Counted from the first letter of the stretch, positions 16,935 through 25,371 are shown. The stretch: DNA of 64,000 nucleotides from Streptomyces iranensis (GCF_017874715.1 NZ_JAGGLR010000011.1:299774-363773), one strand, 5' to 3'. The notes: generated by a model not told the origin, from the sequence alone. Translations and numbers: made by a program.

Positions 16935-17128
16935 GTGGACATCGTCGTTTGTGGTCGCCGGGTGCGTAGTTCTTCCAGGGGCTCCGGCGGCGGTGGCGAC
17001 ATGGGTGGTGCTCTTGCCGTGGAAGCCGAGCGCCTGGGCAATGACGAACGCCGGCGGCCGGTCCTCGGCCTCCAGCCGCCGCCCCACGATCCGGCGGACT
17101 ACCGTCCAGGCGCGCTGCTCCGGAGAAG
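16935..17128 (-). pseudogene. decayed tyrosine-recombinase/integrase-like fragment
   Basis: On the minus strand a frame reads PEQRAWTVVRRIVGRRLEA, PPAFVIAQALGFHGKSTTHV and ATAAGAP, and then continues one base out of frame as WKNYAPGDHKRR. The ALGFHGKSTTHVA...YAPGDH pattern resembles the C-terminal end of actinobacterial phage-integrase-like recombinases (A-L-G-H-x-x-x-x-T ... Y). There is no start or upstream domain, and a frameshift separates the halves, so this is a remnant. The family assignment is tentative. Confidence 0.4.
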
Positions 17129-17240
17129 GGGCCCGGCGGACTCGGAGCCATCGGCTCCGGCAGCTCAGGCCCCTTCGGCCGATGACCCGCCCACGAAGAA
17201 GGCGCTATCGAGAACGGCGGCCCCGCCGGAAGGCGGCTGG

Positions 17241-17498
17241 TCAGTCGCTCAGGGTTCCCCGGTAGCCGACAGGCCCTTCGTTCGGGAACTGAGCGGTGCC
17301 CTCGAAGCGGCTGCCGTCGTCGAAGAAGGTGACGCTGCCCGACCCGGCGTTGGGGCTGTGCCAGGTGACGCTGGTCCCCGTCGCGGGGCCGCCGTTCTGC
17401 GGGACGACCTCCTCGCGGTTGCCGATGCTGATGCTGAGGGGCTCGTCCTGCTGCCAGCCCCCTCCGCCGGTGAAGATCTCCGTGTTGAACGTGGCCAT
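17241..17498 (-). CDS. small OAA-family lectin-like protein
   Basis: An 85-residue protein of beta-strand character. Features matching Oscillatoria agardhii agglutinin-type carbohydrate-binding repeats are GGGGWQQDEPLSISIGNRE (Gly-rich turn, Trp, then IGxR-like) and FEGTAQFPNEGPVGYRGTL, which parallels the family GTMTYAGEGPIGFRATL. One repeat of about 66 residues is present, whereas known members have two or four, so a dimer would be needed for multivalent high-mannose glycan binding. No signal peptide is seen. GGGAGAAGG precedes the ATG at 17498. It lies among mobile-element debris. The lectin call rests on motif similarity alone. Confidence 0.55.
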   Translation of the reverse strand: MATFNTEIFTGGGGWQQDEPLSISIGNREEVVPQNGGPATGTSVTWHSPNAGSGSVTFFDDGSRFEGTAQFPNEGPVGYRGTLSD

Positions 17499-17746
17499 GC
17501 CCTTCTCCCTTCCGATCATCGACCGCCCCGAGGGCGCGGTCCGATGAGTGAGAACCTCACTCCTGGATAGGGGCTCGGACTCGCGGTACACCTGTCCCCC
17601 GGTCGACCGACGGCCGAGGACATCCGCGCTCGCCGTGCCGGAGCAGGCGCTAAGGCCCTGGCGGTGACGGAGGACCGGCCTCGGAGGGCCGTTGAGCACC
17701 TGGCGGCACTGGTGTCGAGCCGACCGACCACGGACTCGGTCGGTCT

Positions 17747-17824
17747 CGCGGTCGGCTGACCCGCAAGATCCACCTGGCAGTCGAGCAGGGGCAGAGGCCG
17801 CTGGCGGTGGTGATCACGGCCGGT
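17747..17824 (+). pseudogene. IS5-family transposase fragment
   Basis: The frame reads GRLTRKIHLAVEQGQRPLAV and continues VITAG. This matches the internal segment of IS5-type transposases that normally reads GGLTTKIHLA...RPLSLVVTPGQ before the third catalytic residue. Nothing else of the element is recognisable, there are stops close by, and the segment ends abruptly before the SnoaL-like gene. It is a short relic. Confidence 0.55.
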
Positions 17825-17852
17825 GTGACCGCGAGTGGATTCGCGGTCGGCC

Positions 17853-18302
17853 TCAGCTTGTTGGCGCGGACCCGGCGCAGGCGTCGGCGATGGCCTGAGT
17901 ATCCCAGTAGAACGGACGGACCTCAGTGATCTGCCCGTCCTTGACTGTGATCGTTTGCAGGATTGGGAAGCTGAGTTGACGGCCGGTCGCACGAGCGCGA
18001 GCACGGACCTGAGTGAGCACGACCGCGGTCTCACCGGTGGCAAGAAACTCCTGCTCCACCATGTCGAACGTTTCCCAGGCCTGTCCCATCGCGAGGAAGA
18101 ACTGCGTCATTCCGTTGTGCCCACGCCAGGTGCCTCCGTATGGCAGAGCATCTGCCTGATGCAGCTCGACATTCGGTGCGAAGAAGGGGGCGAGCAAGTC
18201 GAATGAAGCCTCGCCGGGGCCTCCGGTCGCCAGGTACTCCGCCTCAGCCGCATACATACCGGTGAGGACGGTTACGGAGTCTGTAGTGGATGGCATCGTC
18301 AT
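17853..18302 (-). CDS. SnoaL-like / NTF2-fold protein
   Basis: A 149-residue cone-fold protein: an N-terminal helix region (VLTGMYAAEAEYLATGG), LLAPFFAPNVELHQADALPYGG, GHNGMTQFFLAMGQAW and the terminal strands FPILQTITVKDGQITEVRPFYWD are typical of SnoaL_2/NTF2-like cyclases, isomerases and ligand-binding proteins. No catalytic assignment is possible. The start at 18302 (MTMPSTTD) has an alternative ATG six bases inside. It stands alone in a rearranged area. Confidence 0.8.
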   Translation of the reverse strand: MTMPSTTDSVTVLTGMYAAEAEYLATGGPGEASFDLLAPFFAPNVELHQADALPYGGTWRGHNGMTQFFLAMGQAWETFDMVEQEFLATGETAVVLTQVRARARATGRQLSFPILQTITVKDGQITEVRPFYWDTQAIADACAGSAPTS

Positions 18303-18391
18303 GTCGCCAGCATGACCGGCGAAGGCTCACCGTGCTGGCGGGGATCAGACATCACGGTCGGCACTTTCGCAACAGGCCCTCAACGTGTCAT

Positions 18392-18784
18392 TTAACCTTC
18401 GTCGGTCTGGTGCCACTCCGCTGTGGCTTCATGAGCCGCGAGTTCCTCCGGGTTGCCCAGGAAGGCAGGACCGCAGTCAGCCGGAAGGCGCTGGACCACC
18501 ATGGCGATGGCCTCCTGTGCTGTAGCTGCCGGGCCGACTGTCCGGCTTCGAAGAGGGCCGGAGACCCAGTAGGTATCCCCAACAGCGGGCTGAATGTAGA
18601 GAATGCCCCAGGTTTGCCGCAATCCCGCCCCACCATGCGCTGGCCGGCCGATGCAGCCCGCACGCAGATCATGAAATATCGCTGGAGCTTCGGCAGGTCC
18701 GGAGACGGCGAGAGTCCCTCTGCGAGTATCAGCACACCCGCTCGTATTCGACCTGGTCAAGGGGGGTCCCATCGCCAAAGTCAT
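18392..18784 (-). CDS. hypothetical protein (uncertain)
   Basis: A frame of up to 130 codons with coding-like composition in its second half (AVGDTYWVSGPLRSRTVG, TAQEAIAMVVQRLPADCGPA). It resembles nothing I can name. The only start with a Met lies inside the end of the GNAT gene (56-bp overlap), and no Shine-Dalgarno sequence supports it, so it may be an N-terminally damaged gene. GNAT lies directly upstream in the same direction. Confidence 0.35.
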   Translation of the reverse strand: MTLAMGPPLTRSNTSGCADTRRGTLAVSGPAEAPAIFHDLRAGCIGRPAHGGAGLRQTWGILYIQPAVGDTYWVSGPLRSRTVGPAATAQEAIAMVVQRLPADCGPAFLGNPEELAAHEATAEWHQTDEG

Positions 18785-19226
18785 GGGTGCGTGCGGTGCC
18801 GCGCTCGGTGAAGCCGCACTTGGCGTAGAAGTGACGGGATCGCGGGGTGTCGCGCAGCGTCCACAGGTGCACCTGGGCGAACTTGTCGTTGCGTAGATGG
18901 CGCAGTGTCTCGGTCATCAACGCGGCGGCGACACCGCTGCCCCAGCTGTCGGGGTGGCTGTAAAAGGTGAGGATCTCGGCAAGACCGGGCCGAGCTGAGG
19001 ATGGGCCGAAGGCGGACATCGCCAGTGGACGACTGTCGTGTTCGGCTAGCAGGATCGTCCCTGCTCCCTGTGCGAGCCTTTTGTGCCATCGTGTTCGTCT
19101 GCTCTGGACCGCACGTGCGGCGAACTCCGGAGCGAAGAAGGGGGCATAAGCCGCCTCCCAGGCAGCGGCGTGGATCTCGCCGAGGACGTCCCCGTCGTAC
19201 TGGCCAGCGCGACGAACTGTGAACAT
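18729..19226 (-). CDS. GNAT-family N-acetyltransferase
   Basis: A 165-residue acetyltransferase. MFTVRRAGQYDGDVLGEIHAAAW opens the fold; ILTFYSHPDSWGSGVAAALM is motif A, with the acetyl-CoA pyrophosphate loop in the form W-G-S-G-V-A (classical Q/R-x-x-G-x-G/A); and LWTLRDTPRSRHFYAKCGF is motif B with the usual N/R-x-x-A-x-x-F-Y-x-x-x-G-F shape. It transfers acetyl groups from acetyl-CoA to an unknown amine. The ATG at 19226 fits the family start. Confidence 0.9.
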   Translation of the reverse strand: MFTVRRAGQYDGDVLGEIHAAAWEAAYAPFFAPEFAARAVQSRRTRWHKRLAQGAGTILLAEHDSRPLAMSAFGPSSARPGLAEILTFYSHPDSWGSGVAAALMTETLRHLRNDKFAQVHLWTLRDTPRSRHFYAKCGFTERGTARTHDFGDGTPLDQVEYERVC

Positions 19227-19499
19227 GCGATCAGCCTATTGGCAATGCCTTCCTGGCCGCTTCGGAATTCAGGCCGAGCTTCCGCAACGCATATGGCGTT
19301 TTGTGAGGCTCCGAGCATTCGTTGCGGGCCATGGGTGCCGACTGTGTAGGGCGCCGCCGGATCCCGCGGCCATCGTGAGCTCGAGCGCCAGAGGGCGTGT
19401 GGTGGTCGGGTTGGTCTCGGCCCCAGGTCGTCCACTCGCCGTGGAGAGGACCGACCGTGACCTCGGACCACCACATGTTGTGGCGTCGTTCCGCTCACC

Positions 19500-19767
19500 G
19501 GCGCGGGTCGCTTCCGCGCGGCGTCGGTGCAGTAGACATCCTTGCCCGGCAGGCGGCCGATGGCCAGGAAGCCAACGGTGGCCTTGTCGGCGCAGGCGGA
19601 ACCCGCGTCGTAGACGTAATGCCCGCCGTTGTCGACGCCGACGAAGGCGGAGCGGCCGATCAGGGCGCCGCTGCCGGCCGACTTGTCCCTGCCGGGTGAG
19701 GTCTTCGGGGCGATCGTCGCGGCGACGGCCCCTGCAACCCGGGACGTGGGAGAGGTGCCCGGCCCCG
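19500..19767 (-). pseudogene. orphan coding remnant, family unknown
   Basis: The minus-strand frame reads GALIGRSAFVGVDNGGHYVY, DAGSACADKATVGFLAIGRL and PGKDVYCTDAARKRP, with almost every codon ending in G or C, which indicates past or present coding. No start codon lies upstream in this frame before it runs into the TetR gene at 19768, and the downstream part loses structure in 19227-19499. It is probably the truncated C-terminal end of a gene whose front was deleted when the TetR/AKR pair arrived. No family is recognised. Confidence 0.4.
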
Positions 19768-20346
19768 TCAGTCGCGCTTCGCTGATGCCCCGACTCGCAA
19801 GCCGTCGACGAGCAGGTCGAGCATCCGCCCGGCCTGCTCACGGTCTTCGGTCGCGAGGAAGATCCCTACCAGGGTGCTGACGACGTCGTCGGGACGCACG
19901 TCTGCCCGGAGCGTGCCCTCCCGCGCCCCGGCGGCGATCAGTGCTCCGACGGCGCCGTTGATGTTCGCCCGCGCGCGGGCGGAGGCAGCCGTGCCCTCGG
20001 CGGTGATCGCCTTGAGCGTCTCGGCCATGCCGCGCTTGGTGGCGATGAAGTCGGCGTAGTCGTCCATCCATGTGCGCAGTGCGGTGACGGGCTCGTGCTC
20101 GGCGAGCAGCGGCTCCACGCGGGAGCACAACTGCGCGCGCTCGGCGCGATAGACCGCCTCGATCAGCGCCTCGCGGGTCGGGTAATGCCGGTAGAGCGTG
20201 CCGATCCCGACGCCGGCCTCGCGGGCGACGGCCTCCAGGGTCGGCGTCTGTCCGGCGGTGAAGGCGCCGCGGGCCACCTCGAGGAGGCGGTCCCGGTTGC
20301 GCTGGGCGTCGGCCCGCAGGCGTGGTTCACGGTCGACAGCAGCCAT
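19768..20346 (-). CDS. TetR-family repressor of the aldo-keto reductase
   Basis: A 192-residue regulator. The N-terminal HTH reads NRDRLLEVARGAFTAGQTPT and EAVAREAGVGIGTLYRHYPT (residues about 15-60), followed by an all-helical ligand-binding domain (AERAQLCSRVEPLLAEHEP...). ATG 20346 was preferred over upstream GTGs because they would cover the operators. It is divergent from an aldo-keto reductase 83 bp away, with two near-identical palindromes between them, so it almost certainly represses both genes and is released by a substrate-like ligand. Confidence 0.9.
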   Translation of the reverse strand: MAAVDREPRLRADAQRNRDRLLEVARGAFTAGQTPTLEAVAREAGVGIGTLYRHYPTREALIEAVYRAERAQLCSRVEPLLAEHEPVTALRTWMDDYADFIATKRGMAETLKAITAEGTAASARARANINGAVGALIAAGAREGTLRADVRPDDVVSTLVGIFLATEDREQAGRMLDLLVDGLRVGASAKRD

Positions 20347-20350
20347 GAAA

Positions 20351-20392
20351 CGGAGGCACCTCCGATTGTGATACGTTGCGGAGGTCCCTCCG
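20351..20392. promoter_or_regulatory. paired TetR operators
   Basis: CGGAGGCACCTCCG (20351-20364) and CGGAGGTCCCTCCG (20379-20392) are palindromes with the same half-sites (CGGAGG/CCTCCG), 28 bp apart centre to centre. They lie between the TetR start and the divergent reductase start, covering both promoters. Confidence 0.85.
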
Positions 20393-20429
20393 CTTAATCG
20401 TGAGCCTACCGTCCCACGGGAGTCCCACC

Positions 20430-21317
20430 ATGACCACCACCCGCACCACTTCGGACGCACGCCCACACCCCGGCGGGCTCACGTCTCTCGCCGGACGTCC
20501 CGTCTCCCGCATCGGCTACGGCGCGATGCAGCTCGAGCACGGCGACGACGAGCGCGCCCTCGCCGTGCTGCGCCGGGCCGTCGAGCTGGGCGTCGACCAC
20601 ATCGACACCGCCGAGTTCTACGGAGCGGGCCGCGTCAACGCGCGCATCCGAGCCGCCCTGCACCCCTACCCCGAGCACCTGGTGCTGGCCAGCAAGGTCG
20701 GTGCCACCAGCGACCCGAACGGCCAGTACGGTCTACGCCCGGCGCAAAAGCCCGCCGAACTGCGCTCCGAGCTGGAGGCGAACCTGCGCACGCTGGGCGC
20801 CGAGCGCCTCGACGTGGTCAACATCTACCCGATGTACCGGACGCAAGGAATCCCCGCCGGCCAGCGGGTCGACTTCGACGATCAGCTCGCCGAGCTGATC
20901 GCCCTGCGCGACGCCGGGCTGCTCGGCGGAATCGGCCTCAGCCACGTCGACGCCGACCAGCTACGGCACGCCCTGCCGGCCGGTGTCGTCTGCGTACAGA
21001 ACGCCTACAGCCTCGTCGACCGTTCGTCCGAGCCCGTTCTCGCCCTCTGCCGCGAGCACGGCATCGCCTGGGCGCCGTACTTCCCACTCGGATCGGGGTT
21101 CCCGGAGCTGCCGAAGGTCGCCGACCAGCCTGCCGTGCGGGAGGTAGCGACGCGGCTGGGCGCAACCCCGTCCCAGGTCGGGCTGGCATGGGTGCTCACC
21201 CGGGGGCCGCAGACACTTCTCATCCCCGGCACCCGCAGCATCGACCACCTCGAGGAGAACCTCGCTGTCGGCGACGTCATGCTCGACGAGGAGGCGCTGG
21301 CAGCGCTGGAGGGATAG
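20430..21317 (+). CDS. aldo/keto reductase
   Basis: A 295-residue TIM-barrel oxidoreductase. Asp and Tyr of the catalytic tetrad are in DHIDTAEFYGAG and Lys in VLASKVGA; NADPH-site residues are in the C-terminal LIPGTRSIDHLEEN. The strand that usually ends in the catalytic His (LxxxH) reads VVNIYPMYRTQG, so that His appears to be replaced, as in some AKR subgroups. It would reduce aldehydes or ketones. ATG 20430 is used as the first Met after the operators. It is controlled by the divergent TetR. Confidence 0.9.
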   Translation: MTTTRTTSDARPHPGGLTSLAGRPVSRIGYGAMQLEHGDDERALAVLRRAVELGVDHIDTAEFYGAGRVNARIRAALHPYPEHLVLASKVGATSDPNGQYGLRPAQKPAELRSELEANLRTLGAERLDVVNIYPMYRTQGIPAGQRVDFDDQLAELIALRDAGLLGGIGLSHVDADQLRHALPAGVVCVQNAYSLVDRSSEPVLALCREHGIAWAPYFPLGSGFPELPKVADQPAVREVATRLGATPSQVGLAWVLTRGPQTLLIPGTRSIDHLEENLAVGDVMLDEEALAALEG

Positions 21318-21426
21318 CCCGCGCTTCCAGCGCTCCTGGACGGCATTGGCCGCTCGGCGCCGATGTCCGGACGTGGCAGCCTGGCCCGGCGCTCGCCACC
21401 GTGCCCGCACCCCGGGCTGCTCCGGT

Positions 21427-22404
21427 TCAGCCCAGCGCGTCCATCAGGGCGGTGACATAGGCATCCAGGCGCTCCTCCACGGCTCGCGTCGTCAGCTCTG
21501 TCCTCCCTGCTTCCCGCCATGGCCGCGACACCAACCGCACTTCTTCCGAGAACGCCAGCCCGTCCCGCACCTGCCAGTACAGCCGCTCGCTCGCGGTCGC
21601 GGCCAGCACCCCGCCGGCCTCCTCATACGCCTCAGCGAACCGCAGACCCCACGCCGGGCCGTGCAGTACCGCGAGATTGGTGGAGCAGTGCGCCACATCG
21701 AGATCCGCCGGGCCCCAGGAGGTCGCTGCCCAGTCGACGACGCCGGTGATCCGGGCACCTGCCGGCCCTGAGGGCTCCACGTCGAACAGCACGTTGCCGG
21801 GCTGGAAGTCCCGGTGCAGGAATCGCCCTTCATAGGGCGGTGCGGGCCTGCGGATCACGTCGATCGCCGCAGCCCATGCGGCCGCGTCGGCGCCCTTCGG
21901 AGTGACGACGGTGTCGGCGGTCGTCAACGCCACATATCCCCGGGGCCGCTCGGTGGGTCGCAATGCGTGGATCGCCACGAGTTGACGGGCCAGTAGAGGG
22001 ACGCGCGTCTCCAATCCCTCATCGTCGAGGACCGTCCGGCCCGCCAGATGTGTCATCAGGAGCGACGGATACTCGCAATGCGCGGCGGTCGGATCAGCCG
22101 CGACCAGTCCAGGAGCCGACACGCTGGTCCCCGTGAGCAGGGTCAGAGCGTGGGCCTCCCTGCTCAGCAAGTCCTCGGCGCGCTCCCTGTAGAACGGGTC
22201 GACGAAGGCCCGCAGCACCAGGTCACGGGTACCTCCATCCCGTGTGCTGATGGTCAGCCTCCGCATTTCGGCGGTGATGCCGCCGTGCAGTGCCTCTGTT
22301 TTGACGATCCGTTCGCCGGTCTTCAGGTGCCGGTTCACCCAAGCCAGGGTCAACGGTCGGACGGCCGCCGCCTCATCGTGGTTGGTCACCGTGCCACCCA
22401 ACAT
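21427..22404 (-). CDS. APH/ChoK-fold phosphotransferase
   Basis: A 325-residue kinase-like protein of the phosphotransferase (APH) family. Catalytic loop FLHRDFQPGNVLFD and metal-binding VVDWAATSWGPADLD are intact; the N-lobe strand LVLRAFVDPF contains an Arg where ATP-binding Lys/Arg lies in the family. Relatives phosphorylate antibiotics, choline, sugars or acyl-CoA-linked substrates; the target here is unknown. The ATG at 22404 was chosen, with a GTG slightly downstream as alternative. It is convergent with the reductase and precedes a transposase relic. Confidence 0.85.
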   Translation of the reverse strand: MLGGTVTNHDEAAAVRPLTLAWVNRHLKTGERIVKTEALHGGITAEMRRLTISTRDGGTRDLVLRAFVDPFYRERAEDLLSREAHALTLLTGTSVSAPGLVAADPTAAHCEYPSLLMTHLAGRTVLDDEGLETRVPLLARQLVAIHALRPTERPRGYVALTTADTVVTPKGADAAAWAAAIDVIRRPAPPYEGRFLHRDFQPGNVLFDVEPSGPAGARITGVVDWAATSWGPADLDVAHCSTNLAVLHGPAWGLRFAEAYEEAGGVLAATASERLYWQVRDGLAFSEEVRLVSRPWREAGRTELTTRAVEERLDAYVTALMDALG

Positions 22405-22574
22405 CCGGACGCCGGCATGCGCAAAGGCTTTTCTTGGAGGCGATGGCAACACTGCTCTGCTGCTCTCGCGGCTGTCGCAGGCACCGTTCAGGTACTCGCA
22501 TCGAGCCGAGGACGCCTGTAGGGCTTGTAGGGGGCCAGTCGGCTGGGCCGGGGCTGGTTCTCCCGGAGAGTGTC

Positions 22575-22660
22575 CTGCCCCTGCCACAGGGAGAACCGGT
22601 CGGCGACCTGGATCACGGTGGGCGCACCGAGCCGCGCGCCCTCGGCGTAGGCACCCGCTC
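22575..22660 (-). pseudogene. second ISL3 transposase fragment
   Basis: The minus strand reads AGAYAEGARLGAPTVIQVA followed by DRFSLWQG, clearly parallel to RYYAEGADQGAADAVQVA followed by DRFHLWQN of the intact ISL3 transposase of this window. Only about 30 codons survive and no terminal repeats are visible. The rest of 22405-22707 shows no gene. Confidence 0.7.
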
Positions 22661-22707
22661 GGTGGCCCGGCTGAATTGGGGGAGGGGTCCTGAAACGATC
22701 TCGCTGG

Positions 22708-23295
22708 TCATCGGAAGGCGATCTCTTCGCATCGGGCGACGCTTCGGCGGATCGAAGCGCGGTCGAGGCCGAGTAGCGCCGTGAGCCACATGCCGTTTTG
22801 AACGATGTCGATGTCGGCGGCCCGCTTGTTCGCCTCGGTCCTCGGCAGCTCCGGCCGGGCGGTACGGATCAGCGTCGCCAGGGCCTTTCGGTAGCGCCTC
22901 TGGGCGGCTGTGTTGATCTCTCCGAAGACCGGGTGAACCTGGGCGAGCGACCACAGCTGCAGGCGCAGGGAGAGATACTCCGTCGTCAGGAATTCGGACC
23001 TGGCAACACGACGGAGGACCGCCCGGAGGTTGTCCTCCGGGGTCTTGGCCGGATCCGGGGCGACCATGGCCATGTCCTGTCTCTCGATGCGGCGCAGGGC
23101 TGCGCAGATGAGAGTGTCCTTGTCGCCGTAGTAGTAGTTGACCAGCCCCAGTGAGACGCCGGCTTGCCGCGACACCGCACGCATGCTGACACCCGAGATT
23201 CCCTGCTGTGACAAGAGGGTGAGAACGGCGTCGAGGATCTGCTCCTCCCGGTCGAGCTTCTTCTCATGCTCCGCAGTCGTGTCGCCCACCCGCAT
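22708..23295 (-). CDS. TetR-family transcriptional regulator
   Basis: A 195-residue regulator: DREEQILDAVLTLLSQQGIS, GVSMRAVSRQAGVSLGLVNY and YYGDKDTLICAAL form the TetR DNA-binding domain (BetI-like spacing, V-N-Y-Y-Y-G-D-K). The C-terminal domain EFLTTEYLSLRLQLWSLAQVHPVF is reminiscent of BetI/PsrA-type members. The ATG at 23295 gives a normal leader. No partner gene is adjacent: a relic lies downstream and a gene-free stretch upstream. Confidence 0.88.
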   Translation of the reverse strand: MRVGDTTAEHEKKLDREEQILDAVLTLLSQQGISGVSMRAVSRQAGVSLGLVNYYYGDKDTLICAALRRIERQDMAMVAPDPAKTPEDNLRAVLRRVARSEFLTTEYLSLRLQLWSLAQVHPVFGEINTAAQRRYRKALATLIRTARPELPRTEANKRAADIDIVQNGMWLTALLGLDRASIRRSVARCEEIAFR

Positions 23296-23719
23296 GAGAC
23301 TAGCCGCTACTGGACCAGACCACGCATGGACCACCCCGCGTCGACCTCGTGTCCACGCACCGGCGGCCGGTCCGAGGTACGCGCTCGGCGACAGCCACGG
23401 GCCGCCCCATCCGTCGTCGCGCTGCGTGTGCGGGCACGCAGGCGGCCCGCTCGTCGCATCGGGTGGGCGCCGGTTGCCACGGTCCGGTCGGTGGCTCTGC
23501 TGCTCGTCGGGGTTCGAGGAGATCGACATCGCCGGCATCCCCGACATCCCCGATCTTCCCCGGGCCGTTGTCGGTCAGCCTGGGGTCCGGGAAGGTGCCG
23601 AGCCGACTGATCGTGTCGGTGATCTCTTCCGTCCATGGCCAGTGGCGGGCGTGGCTCCGGGTCGAGACAGTGTGCCGGCGGTGGTGCTGGCGGGGTCGGC
23701 ACCACCTGCGGTCACCTCG
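23296..23719. other. 424-bp stretch without a recognised gene
   Basis: Several overlapping frames are open but none shows a start with ribosome-binding site or a known family. One minus-strand frame (TEEITDTISRLGTFPDPRLT) looks coding over a short distance and may be a decayed relic. It separates the TetR gene from the membrane glycosyltransferase gene. Confidence 0.5.
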
Positions 23720-25243
23720 TCACCCAACCGCTCGCTCCCGGTCTGCTGGATCCAGACCGGCCTTCGGAGATGGGTCGTGGTCTCGGACATAGACGGTGAC
23801 TCGCGCCCCGTTGACATGGGTTGTTCCGTACTCGCGGAAGTGGCGCCGCAGGGTGCTGGTTTTCGCTTGCTCCCGCGGGTTGGCCGGCGAGTGCGCACCC
23901 GCTGGGTCGCGGACCGTGACGATCCGGTCGAATTCCAGCATGCGTGCCGCAATGTCCCGGGCGGGAAGCTCGACACCTGCGAGTGTGTTCGACGAAACGG
24001 GATCCTGCGCCAGGGCCAGATCCGTCAGGAAACGGGTGTCCTCGGGGTCGGCCGCGGTCAAGATCCGGTGCTGGCCGGAGAGATAGAGCAGTCCGTCGCC
24101 GGGACGGCCTTCCTTGCGTACGGCGGCGCCGATGGCGGTGACGTCATTGCTCCGGCTCTGGGGAGTCCTCAGCGATATGCTCGGCTGGACGAGCGCGGCC
24201 AGTACGGCAACCGCCGCGATCCACACGTTGCGGCGAGACTGCTGCCGCCGGTGGAAGTAGTCCATCCAGGCGCCCAGCAGCAACGCACCTCCGATACTGC
24301 TGTAGAGCACGTACCGGTCGACGAAAATGGGCTTGACCGGTGAAGCGATCAGCAGCAGAAAGGTCGGAAGCACAAGAATCGGCACAGCCAGCACGGAAAG
24401 CCGCACGGGCCCCCTCACCCCCAGGGGCGCTCGGGCACACGCCACGCCCAGGACCGCCACCACCAGGACACCACGAAGCCGCACCGGTCCGCCGATCCAG
24501 GACACCTGCCCCGACTGCCCCGCACTCCAGATCGCCAGCGGCAACAGCCCGGCCACAATGCCCGCGGCAGCCGCACTCCACGCCCTCAGCACCGCTCGTG
24601 GAACACGGGAGACGACCAGCGTGACGCCGTGTGCGACCAGGGCGAGGACCGCGAACTCATGGAGCAGACAGGCCAGCAGCATGGTGGAGCCATAGACCGC
24701 CCACCGCCACCGGGCGCGATGCGGGACGCTGACCACGAGCGCATAGGTGGCCCAGGTGACCAGGGCACAGACCATGGCATACGAGCGGCCTTCCTGGGCG
24801 TATTTCTGTACCTGGGGAAGGAGCGAAAACACCAGCCCGGCCAGCAGCCCGGCACGGGGTCCCGCCAGGCGTAGTGCCAGAAGCCCGACTCCGCTCGCCG
24901 CCGCGGACATCGCCAGCACAGACGGCAGCCGCAACGTCAGCAGCCCTCCGCCGAAGAGACCGAAGATCTCATGCATCACGGCGTAGTAGAGGGCATGGAC
25001 CAGATCAACATGGTGGGCGGTGTGCCATATCTGCGAAAGATCGCGGTGCGCGAGCTGATAGGTGACGGACTCGTCCCCCCACATGGTGTTCTTCCTGCGG
25101 ATACCCCAGAGCCCCAGAGCGATGGTCAGCGACGAGGGCGCGATGACGACAACGGCTTTGGCCGGGCTCGGTGATTGTCGACGGGCGAGTACGGGAGGGG
25201 AAACCGTCCTGGCCACGGCGGGGCCACGTTCAGCAACGGACAT
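23720..25243 (-). CDS. GT39/PMT-like membrane glycosyltransferase (mannosyltransferase)
   Basis: A 507-residue polytopic protein with about 10-11 membrane spans. The first extracytoplasmic loop carries TMWGDESVTYQLAHRDLSQI, with the Asp-Glu typical of GT-C enzymes that use lipid-linked sugars. LLPQVQKYAQEGRSYAMVCAL is the second conserved loop of actinobacterial GT39-like proteins. A soluble C-terminal domain of about 130 residues follows. It probably transfers mannose or a related sugar from polyprenyl phosphate on the outer membrane face. It is divergent from a two-component system 128 bp away. Confidence 0.85.
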   Translation of the reverse strand: MSVAERGPAVARTVSPPVLARRQSPSPAKAVVVIAPSSLTIALGLWGIRRKNTMWGDESVTYQLAHRDLSQIWHTAHHVDLVHALYYAVMHEIFGLFGGGLLTLRLPSVLAMSAAASGVGLLALRLAGPRAGLLAGLVFSLLPQVQKYAQEGRSYAMVCALVTWATYALVVSVPHRARWRWAVYGSTMLLACLLHEFAVLALVAHGVTLVVSRVPRAVLRAWSAAAAGIVAGLLPLAIWSAGQSGQVSWIGGPVRLRGVLVVAVLGVACARAPLGVRGPVRLSVLAVPILVLPTFLLLIASPVKPIFVDRYVLYSSIGGALLLGAWMDYFHRRQQSRRNVWIAAVAVLAALVQPSISLRTPQSRSNDVTAIGAAVRKEGRPGDGLLYLSGQHRILTAADPEDTRFLTDLALAQDPVSSNTLAGVELPARDIAARMLEFDRIVTVRDPAGAHSPANPREQAKTSTLRRHFREYGTTHVNGARVTVYVRDHDPSPKAGLDPADRERAVG

Positions 25244-25371
25244 CGGCGACAGGGCCTTTCAGCAGTGGCGAAGACACCGCGCCAGCGTGCCCGGACCTCA
25301 TTGACGGGATGCTGACCCAACCTGACCGGCCGATCAGGAAGGCGGGCCGGCACTGTGCGAGGCTGCACCAC

